A DNA stretch of 15,794 nucleotides. Origin: SURF-32 sp964648365. Lineage in GTDB: Bacteria > Planctomycetota > Phycisphaerae > UBA1845. Shown here piece after piece: positions 1-6,627 of this stretch. Every line of letters starts with the position of its first letter. Position 1 is the stretch's first letter. Below the pieces are notes generated by a model that saw only the letters and a list, made by a program, of their open reading frames with translations, was not told the origin of the DNA and did not search any database. Position numbers and translations under genes: made by a program. Location: positions 1-15,794 of the forward strand of contig CAZYLK010000149.1 of assembly GCA_964648365.1 (NCBI GenBank), given 5' to 3'.

Positions 1-215
1 TGCTCTTCTACATTGGGTTCGACGTCTTCTACACCGTGCTGCGCGTCCCGACGGGCGTGGCCCACTGGGCGCACCTCGGCGGATTCCTGGCGGGCATGTT
101 CCTGGCCCTGGCCATGCTGATCACACGGCTCGTCAACGCCCGCGGCGGGGATCTCGTCTCGCTGGTGCTCGGACGGCGGGCCTGGGGGCTGGTGGGCGCT
201 CCGCGGGGACGGTGA
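1..215 (+). CDS. Rhomboid-family intramembrane serine protease, C-terminal fragment
   Basis: The gene enters from the left edge; the reading frame starts at base 3 and ends at a TGA at 213-215, leaving about 70 residues. The fragment reads through a hydrophobic stretch, then 'VAHWAHLGGFLAG', then another hydrophobic run and a short basic tail. A histidine followed by LGG(F/x)xxG in the last core membrane helix is the signature of rhomboid proteases, where this histidine pairs with a serine in an upstream helix to cut membrane proteins within the bilayer. The serine (GxSG) would lie upstream of the window, so catalytic competence cannot be judged. The downstream gene is convergent, with 143 bases between the two stop codons; only short GC-rich inverted repeats and no clear U-tract terminator are visible there. 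The family call is fairly secure from the motif; the substrate is unknown. Confidence 0.8.
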   Translation, partial: LFYIGFDVFYTVLRVPTGVAHWAHLGGFLAGMFLALAMLITRLVNARGGDLVSLVLGRRAWGLVGAPRGR

Positions 216-358
216 CGGCGATCCGGAGGGCGCCGCGTTCGATCGCGGCCCCGGTGACAAGGGCGTGGTACGGCCTCTGGCCGGTCAATTCACCCGGGAG
301 GCTGGTCGTTTCGCCGGCCGAGAGCCGGTGCCACACTTCGGATGTGTCGCCCTTCAAG

Positions 359-979
359 CTACGGCCGTGCGGCATGTGCGAGGACCATCTGCTGCAGCCG
401 CTCGCGAAGCCCGCCCGTCCAGTCTGCATCGATGACGCTGTAGTAGGCGGAATCGCGCGTCGAACTGTCCGGCAGGAGGCGATGCTTGCGCAGGATGCCT
501 TCGAACGTCGCTCCGATGCGCAGCAGGGCGTTCCGCGATGCCTGATTTCGGGCGTCGGTCTTGAACTGCACCCGCATCGCGCCGAGGTCGTCGAAGGCAT
601 GTGAGAGCAGCAGCCACTTGCAGTGCGTGTTGACGTGCGTCCGGTGGTATGCCGGCGCCAGCCAGGTCCAGCCGATTTCCAGGCCCAGGTGCGGGCGCTG
701 AATATCGAGGTAACTCGTGGAGCCGACCGGCCGATCGTCGCGCCGGTCGACGATGGCAAACGCGATCCGCCCTCGGCCCTGAACCTCCGCCAGGACGTCG
801 TCGATCCAGGCGCGTGCGTCCACTGCGTCCACCAGCGGACCGCGTGGAAGGTAGCGCCAGACCGCCGGATCGGACCCGGCCGCGAACAGGCACGCAGCAT
901 GGTCGGCGCGCAGAGGCTCCAGCCGCACGGCTGCCGTTTCCAGAACCAGCGGTACGGGGTCGAATCGCTGCGACGCCAC
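359..979 (-). CDS. GNAT-family N-acetyltransferase, RimJ/RimL-like
   Basis: A protein of 206 residues that would transfer acetyl from acetyl-CoA to an amine, often a protein N-terminus in the RimJ/RimL (Acetyltransf_3) branch. Visible family features are the opening beta-strand 'LETAAVRLEPLRADHAACL', the central strand 'LGLEIGWTWLAPAYHRTHVN', which precedes the CoA-binding turn, and the late 'ARNQASRNALLRIGATFEG', which is the typical N-xxS-xxxLxxxGF/G motif. The frame is open further upstream to an ATG at 1063, but a GTG at 979 is preceded by GGAG with an 8-base spacer, and the homologous region begins just after it, so I chose 979. The extra residues upstream are Arg/Gly-rich and do not look coded. 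It could be co-transcribed with the small ORF at 1067-1192, 87 bases upstream. The substrate cannot be told from sequence. Confidence 0.85.
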   Translation of the reverse strand: MASQRFDPVPLVLETAAVRLEPLRADHAACLFAAGSDPAVWRYLPRGPLVDAVDARAWIDDVLAEVQGRGRIAFAIVDRRDDRPVGSTSYLDIQRPHLGLEIGWTWLAPAYHRTHVNTHCKWLLLSHAFDDLGAMRVQFKTDARNQASRNALLRIGATFEGILRKHRLLPDSSTRDSAYYSVIDADWTGGLRERLQQMVLAHAARP

Positions 980-1020
980 GTGTCTTGCTCCGCGCCACGA
1001 GGTCCAGGCGAACGAGGCGG

Positions 1021-1052
1021 CCCCGCCCCGCGGTCGAAGCCCCCGCCCCCCC
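1021..1052 (-). other. G-rich tract with four G-runs (possible G-quadruplex)
   Basis: On the minus strand this stretch reads as G-runs of 7, 5, 4 and 4, separated by 1, 10 and 1 bases. It lies between the small ORF (1067-1192) and the GNAT start at 979, so it would be in the transcript ahead of the acetyltransferase if the two are co-transcribed. The runs are directly visible; formation of a quadruplex and any effect on translation are inference. Confidence 0.4.
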
Positions 1053-1066
1053 ACCAGATACAAGCG

Positions 1067-1192
1067 TCAGGCGCTGCTCCCGAAGCTCAGAAACTGCTGC
1101 ACAATTGCCGTCAGCAGCGTGGCGACGAACGTCGCCACCGTGGAGAGGAACTGGGTGGAGAGGAGAAAACCGTCAAGGTCGATGTCGAGCAT
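1067..1192 (-). CDS. Candidate small hydrophobic protein, 41 residues
   Basis: An ATG at 1192 opens 41 codons ending in TGA at 1067. It begins 'MLDIDLDGFLLSTQFLSTV', and the middle (roughly residues 9-36) is rich in Leu, Val, Ala, Thr and Phe with only polar Ser/Thr/Gln interruptions and no charge, so one membrane-spanning or membrane-lying helix is plausible; the acidic residues are all at the N-terminus. Support for its being real: GAGG sits 7 bases ahead of the ATG, and a perfect extended -10 lies about 55 bases upstream (1253-1261). I do not recognise a family. The alternative is that this strand makes a small RNA: an 8-bp perfect hairpin (GTGGCGAC / GTCGCCAC, 1119-1138) lies inside the ORF. 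Function unknown. Confidence 0.5.
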   Translation of the reverse strand: MLDIDLDGFLLSTQFLSTVATFVATLLTAIVQQFLSFGSSA

Positions 1193-1252
1193 GAAGAGGC
1201 CTCACATCCGTCAGTCACGAGGAGCCGGCGGCCGTGCCGGCTGCGAGCGGTG

Positions 1253-1261
1253 ATTATACCA
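1253..1261 (-). promoter_or_regulatory. Extended -10 promoter (TGGTATAAT)
   Basis: On the minus strand the bases read TGGTATAAT, an exact extended -10 (TGn-TATAAT), in otherwise GC-rich DNA. No good -35 is present at 17 bases, which is usual for extended -10 promoters. The predicted start near 1246 gives a leader of about 54 bases to the small ORF ATG at 1192, and could also serve the GNAT gene. Confidence 0.55.
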
Positions 1262-1331
1262 GAGCGTTCGACCGCCGAAACGGCCCCACCCTCGCCGTGC
1301 AGCCGCCCGCCACGCCGCCGCGTCCGCAAAT

Positions 1332-1361
1332 CTGGCATCTCGATGTCTGATTCGGTACAAT
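1332..1361 (+). promoter_or_regulatory. Candidate sigma-70 promoter for subtilase 1
   Basis: CTGGCA (1332-1337) and TACAAT (1356-1361) are separated by 18 bases, upstream of the subtilase ATG at 1408. The -10 matches five of six consensus bases and the -35 four of six. The leader would be about 40 bases and ends in GGGGGA six bases before the ATG. Confidence 0.4.
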
Positions 1362-1407
1362 CACACCCGTTGTCCGCGATCGCTATCCACCTTCCGGGGG
1401 AAATCAC

Positions 1408-4226
1408 ATGAAGCTGTTTCCATTTCGTTGCTCGTTGACGCTGGGGCTCTGCACCCTGCTCGCGTCCGCTGCGCCGGCAATCGCCGGCGACGGCGAACCG
1501 GCGTTCACCCGCTCCGCCGATTCGACGCGGCCGTCGATTCTGCTCGCGGGTGTGCCGATTCACTCAACCGACGCGCGGATCGAGGGCCTGCGGACGCTTG
1601 GGGTCGGCGCCACGCACGTCGCGACCTGGAGCCAGCGCGAGGCCAACGGCAACGTCACGCCCTGGTACGCCGTCAGCTTCGACGGCCACTCGGTCGCCGC
1701 GGTCAAACCCACCTCGTACACGTTGAAACTCCGCTACGCGAACTTCGATCCGCTCCGCGGCATCCCGGCGGCGCCGCCAGATCTCTCGGCCGGGCCGCAC
1801 CACCGCGTCTTCATCGTCCAGTTCGTCACGCAGCCGTTGCAAGCCTATCGCGACGCCATCAGTGAAGCCGGCGGGGTCATCCGCTTCTTCCTGCCCAACC
1901 ACGCGTACATCGTCGAGCTGTCGCCGGAGGCGAAGACCGCCGTCGAAACCTTGCCGTTCGTCCGCTGGGTCGGCCCCTATCATCCCGCCTACAAGCTGGA
2001 AGACGTCCTGTGGGAAGTTGTCCGCCAGCCGAACGCCTCGCTGGAGACGCAGCAGTACCACGTGCAGGTGCTCGAACCCGGGTTCGACCTGAAGCAGAGC
2101 GTCGCGGATCGTATCGAATCGCTCGGCGGCATCGTCGAGCCGCTCGAGCCAAGTTCCTACCTGCTCAAAGCCACGATGGACTACGCCGCCCTGATGGACG
2201 TGATCGGCATGAGCGAGGTGTTCTACGTCGATCGCGTGCTTCCCGTGCAGACGTACATGGACAAGGTTCGCATCGACGGCGGAGCGAACTACGTCGAGTC
2301 GGTCGCCGGCTTCACGGGAGAGGGCGTGCGGGCGGAAGTCATGGACACCGAGCTGCTCGACTCGCACCAGGACTTCCAGACCCCCCCGCCGCTCATTCAC
2401 CGCGCCGGGCAGTCGTCGTCGCACGGCACGAGTGTCTACGGCATCGTCTTCGGCGACGNNNNNNNNNNNNNNNNNNNNNNNNNNNNNNNNNNNNNNNNNN
2501 NNNNNNNNNNNNNNNNNNNNNNNNNNNNNNNNNNNNNNNNNNNNNNNNNNNNNNNNNNGCCGGGCAGTCGTCGTCGCACGGCACGAGTGTCTACGGCATC
2601 GTCTTCGGCGACGGCATCGGCAACCCGGGCGCCCGCGGGATGATGCCCGACGCCCAGGGCATCTTCGCCTGGTGGCAGCCGCCCGATCGCTACGCGATCA
2701 CCGCCGAACTGATCCAGGCGCCCTACTTCGCCGTCCTCCAGACCAACAGTTGGGGAAGCTGTTGCACCACGTCTTACGGCGCGCCCGCTCAGATGATCGA
2801 TCAGATCGCCTTCGACCTCGACTTCCTCATCCTCCAGGCGCAGGCGAACAGCGGCAGCCGCAGTTCCGACGTACACGCCTGGGGCAAAAATATCATCTCA
2901 GTCGGCGGCATCCGTCACCTCGACACGCAGACACGCGACGACGACCGATGGAGCAACGCGGGCAGCATCGGCCCGGCCGAGGACGGACGCATCAAGCCGG
3001 AACTCGCCTTCTGGTATGACAGCATTCTGACCACGTCGAGCAACGGCGGATACACGAGCGGCTTCGGTGGCACCAGCGCCGCCACGCCGGAAACCGCCGG
3101 CCACTTCGGCCTGATGTTCCAGATGTGGAGCCAGGGCATCTTCGGCAACCCAGTCGACCCGGAGGGCACGGTCTTCGAAAACCGCCCCAAGCTCGCCACC
3201 GCCAAGGCGATGGTCATCAACACCGCCGAGCCTTATCCCTTCAGCGGACCCAACCACGACCTGACCCGCGTGCATCAGGGTTTCGGCGTCCCGAACGTGC
3301 GCAACCTGTTCGACCTGCGCGACAAGATGTACATCATCGACGAGACCGACGTGCTCGAGAATCTCGCCAGCACGACCCACCTCGTCGACGTCGCCCCGGA
3401 CACGCCCGCGCTGAAGGCTACGCTGGTTTACACGGACATTCCGGGGACCACGTCTGCCAATCAACACCGCATCAACGACCTGTCCATCAAGGTGACCTCG
3501 CCGTCCGGGACGATCTACTACGGCAACAACGGCCTGACCGACGGCAACTGGTCCACGCCGGGCGGCAGTGTGAATACGCTCGACACGGTCGAGAACGTAT
3601 GGGTCCAGAATCCGGAGTCCGGCACATGGTCAGTGGAGGTCAGTGCGGACGAAGTCAACGGCGACACGCACACGGAAACGCCGGAAGTCGACGCGGATTA
3701 TGCCCTGGTCATCTCGGGCGTCATCGCGGCTGATCCCGAGCCGGGCGCCTGCTGCTTCGACGACGGAAGCTGCTCCGACCTCCTTCCGGACGAATGCGCC
3801 GCCCAGCGCGGCCGGTTCAACTTCAACCGGGAGTGCGGCACGTTCGACTGCCCCAGCGTCGGCGCCTGCTGCGTCAGCGACAGCGAATGCGAGCAGCTCC
3901 TCCCGCGTGAGTGCAGCCGCATCCCGGAGGCCATCTTCCTGGGCGAGGGCGTCTCGTGTCAGCGGGCCTGCTTCTGCGATCAGTTGAAGAAGCTCAAGGG
4001 CAAGTGCAAAGGCTCAGGCACGCTCAAGGGCATCGTCAAGTTCCGCGACGACCGGTTCGACGGCCAGATCGTCGAGGTTCGGGTGGGCGAGCGGCTCAGG
4101 TACGAGTTGACGGTCGATCGTCGGAAGGCGACGCTGTTTACGTGCTGCTTCTCCGGGCCGACCGAACTGACGCTGCTCGATCCGGAAGGTTGCACCGATC
4201 CGATCACGGTGGACTGCCCGGAATAG
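1408..4226 (+). CDS. Secreted KP-43-like subtilase (S8) with GACC repeats and C-terminal KGxCKG module; interrupted by an assembly gap
   Basis: As written the frame breaks at the N-gap, but collapsing the 55-bp duplicate and 100 N (155 bases) joins both halves into one frame of 887 residues. Order: signal peptide 1-26 (cut after 'APAIA'); propeptide-like region about 120-290, including 'FVRWVGPYHPAYKLED', typical of KP-43 relatives; catalytic domain about 295-590 with Asp313 (in MDTE), His339 (in SSHGTS) and Ser505 (in GGTSAATPE); a beta-sandwich P-domain about 615-718 ('ENVWVQNPESGTWSVEV'); two cysteine repeats starting GACC at 728 and 767; and a terminal module 805-887. The complete triad predicts an active secreted endopeptidase. 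The usual oxyanion AAGN is here 'QAQANSG' (Asn429), as in diverged KP-43-type enzymes or as a weakened form. The start is ATG 1408 with GGGGGA six bases upstream. The neighbour downstream is convergent. Confidence 0.9.
2404..2613 (+). repeat. 55-bp exact direct duplicate on both sides of the gap (overlapping contig ends)
   Basis: Bases 2404-2458 and 2559-2613 are identical over all 55 positions and abut the N-run directly. Both copies encode the same His-motif segment of the subtilase ('AGQSSSHGTSVYGIVFGD'). A natural subtilase has this motif once. Removing one copy plus the Ns (155 bases) brings the left frame (from 1408) and the right frame (to 4226) into register. This is what unmerged overlapping contig ends look like, not a biological repeat. 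Confidence 0.93.
2459..2558. other. Assembly gap, exactly 100 N
   Basis: A run of 100 N, the customary placeholder for a gap of unknown size. The flanking 55-bp identity suggests that the true distance is negative, meaning no sequence is missing. The apparent frame change across it is therefore an artefact. Confidence 0.97.
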
Positions 4227-4253
4227 CTGCGGATCCGCCGCGGCGCGACGCAG

Positions 4254-4300
4254 AAAAAACGTCGGCGGGCTCGGGCCGGGGCGACCGGTCCGAGCCCGCC
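4254..4300 (-). terminator. Hairpin terminator shared by convergent genes
   Basis: A perfect 11-bp stem (4264-4274 with 4290-4300) is extended inward by a G-T pair and CCGG/CCGG, leaving a five-base loop. On the minus strand it is followed four bases later by TTTTTT (4259-4254), the classic intrinsic form, 100 bases beyond the stop of the PPC gene (4403). On the plus strand it lies 37 bases beyond the subtilase stop, but the following bases (TTGTGAATTC) are a poor U-tract, so termination in that direction is less certain. Confidence 0.75.
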
Positions 4301-4402
4301 TTGTGAATTCAAAAACTCGCCGCGTCTGCGGCTCTGCCACAAAGGCAATGACCGCGCCCGCACTGTAACGTGCGTGGCGGCGGCTCAAGGCGCGGTCGAC
4401 GA

Positions 4403-5164
4403 TCAGGGCGCCGCGCACTCCAGATTGCTCTGGGTCAGCCGCAGGTCGAAATCACCCGTCTCGCCGTGGACGCCGTGTACGAGAATCCAGTAAACCGTCG
4501 GCTCAAAGCCCAGGGCACAGAACCTGACTTCTGACTGATCGCCGCAGGAGTTGTAGTCCGCCGCAACGCACGTCAGGCCGTCGCAGCCGTCGCGGTAGAC
4601 GCTCAGGGCCGTCAGGTACGACGCGCCGCCGCACAGGGACACGGTGTATTCGCGATTGTTGCCCACCACGCGATACCACACGCCGGGGGCCTCGTTGCGC
4701 ACGCCGCGGCACTCCGGCGCGCCGTCGTCCGTCGCACCGATCGTCGTCCCGGAGACCACCGTCGGAACCGTCAGCGGAAGGGCATCCGCGCAGGCGTCGT
4801 TCGGCGGACGCTCCTGACCGACGCAGCGCTTCTTCACCCGCGCCGCGATCCCGCACTCCCGCACGACAACCTCGTAACGATCCGCGCCGCAGCGCACGCG
4901 CTCGAACTGCGCCTTCGCCCGGCCCTTGCGGTTCGTTTTGGCGCCGATGAGTTCAACGGGCACACCGTCGATGGCGAGGTCGAGCGTGTACTCGGCCTGC
5001 GGCTCGAAGCGTTTCATCTTCACCAGCACGTTGTCGCGCTTGAACTTGCCTTTCAGCGTCGCCTCCGGCGGACAGTCGAAAGCCGGTGCAACGCTGACCA
5101 TCCCCATCGCCGTCAGTGCAAGAGCCGCAACCGACGCACGAAGCCAGAATCCACGTTCGATCAT
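4403..5164 (-). CDS. Secreted protein with diverged beta module and PPC-type domain
   Basis: 253 residues. The N-terminus (1-29) is a clear signal peptide ending 'VSVAPAFD'. Residues 30-114 run from the cysteine of 'DCPPEATLKGKFKRDN' to 'KKRC' and resemble, distantly, the KGxCKG module at the end of subtilase 1. Residues 119-250 form a PPC-like (bacterial pre-peptidase C-terminal) beta-domain beginning 'RPPNDACADALPL', with the typical 'GTTIGATDDG', 'PGVWYRVVG' and 'YTVSLCGG' strands. PPC domains usually sit at the ends of secreted hydrolases and bind polymers or aid export; here no catalytic domain is attached, so a binding or structural role outside the cell is inferred. The start is ATG 5164, with GGGGAG eight bases upstream and a good promoter at 5224-5252. 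The PPC call is solid; the module call is tentative. Confidence 0.8.
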   Translation of the reverse strand: MIERGFWLRASVAALALTAMGMVSVAPAFDCPPEATLKGKFKRDNVLVKMKRFEPQAEYTLDLAIDGVPVELIGAKTNRKGRAKAQFERVRCGADRYEVVVRECGIAARVKKRCVGQERPPNDACADALPLTVPTVVSGTTIGATDDGAPECRGVRNEAPGVWYRVVGNNREYTVSLCGGASYLTALSVYRDGCDGLTCVAADYNSCGDQSEVRFCALGFEPTVYWILVHGVHGETGDFDLRLTQSNLECAAP

Positions 5165-5223
5165 CTGACGTACTCCCCGTTCGCTCCGAAGGAAAGGCCC
5201 GGATATCCCGCTCGCCGACGCCT

Positions 5224-5252
5224 ATTATCACGAAAGCGGCCTCCGAGTTCAA
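5224..5252 (-). promoter_or_regulatory. Sigma-70-like promoter for the PPC-domain protein
   Basis: Read on the minus strand, TTGAAC (5252-5247) and GATAAT (5229-5224) are exactly 17 bases apart. This predicts a start near 5216 and a leader of about 52 bases to ATG 5164. It is the best-spaced promoter in the window. Confidence 0.55.
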
Positions 5253-5309
5253 TATCACGGCGATTGTGCGATCGCGAAGACGCGCGAAACGGGCCGCACA
5301 GACGCAGGG

Positions 5310-5338
5310 TTCGCCGCACAGGTTGATTGTGTTATGCT
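5310..5338 (+). promoter_or_regulatory. Weak promoter candidate for the SGNH hydrolase
   Basis: TTCGCC and TATGCT, 17 bases apart, lie only 15 bases ahead of ATG 5354, so the leader would be very short. No Shine-Dalgarno is visible before that ATG, which fits near-leaderless initiation. The -35 is poor, so this is tentative. Confidence 0.25.
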
Positions 5339-5353
5339 CGGCCGCAACGTCGA

Positions 5354-6547
5354 ATGAAGCCCACACCAACAACCGGTCCTCCCGTTCGCCGCCGCCGGCG
5401 ACGGGGATGGTGCCTGGCCGCGGCGGGCCTTGGCGCCGTAACGGCCTTCGCGCTGCTCGAGATCGCCGTCCGCGTCCTGGACGTGGGGCCGGACGTGTAC
5501 CCGGTGTATCGTTCGACGTATCGACTCAGCGAAGATCCGGACCTGATCTACGAGCACGTCCCCGGCGCCCGCGGCGATGGCTTCACCCTCAACGAGCGTG
5601 GATGGCGCGGCCCCGTCGTCCGACCCAAGCAGCCCGGCGTCGTGCGGATCGCCTGTATCGGGGATTCCGTCACGTTCGGCTACGGCGTCGATGATCCCGA
5701 TACCTTTCCGCGACATCTGGAGCGCCAGCTCAACGCCCGTTGCGCCGAGGAAGGTCGCCGCTTCGAAGTCTACAACTTCGGCGTCACTGGCTACAACGCC
5801 ACCCAGGTCGCGGCGGCGCTGCGCACGTACGCCCTGAACTGCGATCCGGACCTGGTGATCTACGGATACTGTTTGAACGACCCCAGCGGTTACAGCGTCG
5901 AGATGGCGGGCGTTCTGCGAAAGCTCACCTCGGCCGACTATCGCTACTACCGCGCCTGGACCGATCGCGGCCGGCGGCTGCTCGCCCGCAGCCGGGCCTG
6001 GTTGCTGATGCGCTACGCCTGGGATTCGTTCGGCGACGAGGCGCACCGGACCGCGCTGCCCCAGTCCAACTCGCCCCAGCCGGATTGGCAGCGGACCAGC
6101 CCGCTACAGTACTACCAGGCTCTGCACGAATCGCCGGAGCCCTGGTCGCGCGTGCCCGTCGCCTTCGCCGACATCGCCGCCGCGACCGCGCCGGGCGACG
6201 TACCCGCGTATGTGGCTTTGTTCCCCTTCCTCCAGGATTTGCAAGCGCATCCCTTTGAGGAGATCCACCGGCGCGTCGGCGCCGCGGCGGAGGCGGCCGG
6301 CCTGAGCGTCGTGGACTTGGCGCCGCCCTTCATCGACGCAGCACGCGCATCCGACGAGCCGCTCGGCGTGGACCGCTTGCACCCTACCGCCCGGGGGCAC
6401 GCCGTGGCGGCGGCGGCCGTTATCGCGCGTCTGCGGCACGACGGCTTCTTGATCGGCGGCTGTGATTCCGGCGATGTCGGCGGAGCACTACAGACGGCCG
6501 AACGCGCATCCGCACCCGCGGAAGACGAGGTCACGTCTACCGAGTGA
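5354..6547 (+). CDS. Membrane-anchored SGNH/GDSL hydrolase
   Basis: 397 residues. A short tail with six consecutive arginines (12-17) precedes one membrane helix (about 18-40), so the enzyme domain should face away from the cytoplasm. The four SGNH blocks are present: 'IACIGDSVTFGYGV' with nucleophile Ser105, 'NFGVTGYNATQ' with the block II glycine, 'YGYCLNDPS' with Asn175, and 'GVDRLHPTARGH' with Asp340 and His343. Such enzymes hydrolyse esters, commonly O-acetyl groups on polysaccharides or lipids; the substrate here is unknown. The frame continues upstream to a TTG at 5327, but the ATG at 5354 starts the usual Pro/Arg-rich N-terminus. A TAG-free tail of about 25 Ala/Glu/Ser-rich residues follows the last block. 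It is divergently transcribed from the PPC gene. The family is certain; the role is inference. Confidence 0.9.
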   Translation: MKPTPTTGPPVRRRRRRGWCLAAAGLGAVTAFALLEIAVRVLDVGPDVYPVYRSTYRLSEDPDLIYEHVPGARGDGFTLNERGWRGPVVRPKQPGVVRIACIGDSVTFGYGVDDPDTFPRHLERQLNARCAEEGRRFEVYNFGVTGYNATQVAAALRTYALNCDPDLVIYGYCLNDPSGYSVEMAGVLRKLTSADYRYYRAWTDRGRRLLARSRAWLLMRYAWDSFGDEAHRTALPQSNSPQPDWQRTSPLQYYQALHESPEPWSRVPVAFADIAAATAPGDVPAYVALFPFLQDLQAHPFEEIHRRVGAAAEAAGLSVVDLAPPFIDAARASDEPLGVDRLHPTARGHAVAAAAVIARLRHDGFLIGGCDSGDVGGALQTAERASAPAEDEVTSTE

Positions 6548-6627
6548 CGCGGCGGCGCGGCGATTCGCCCCCCCCGCCATCGCTCGGCAGGCGTCTCCCG
6601 TCAATCCGTACTCGGCCGTTGTTACCG

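Noticed and set aside
133..900. Open frame of 255 codons on the minus strand overlapping GNAT and the rhomboid end
   Set aside because: It is out of frame with the recognisable GNAT motifs and runs antisense through the rhomboid helix. Ser/Arg-rich translation, no motif.
2404..2613. Target-site duplication or integration of a mobile element at the 55-bp repeat
   Set aside because: The repeat abuts exactly 100 N on both sides and restores the reading frame when collapsed, which an assembly overlap explains fully. 55 bp is also far longer than normal target-site duplications.
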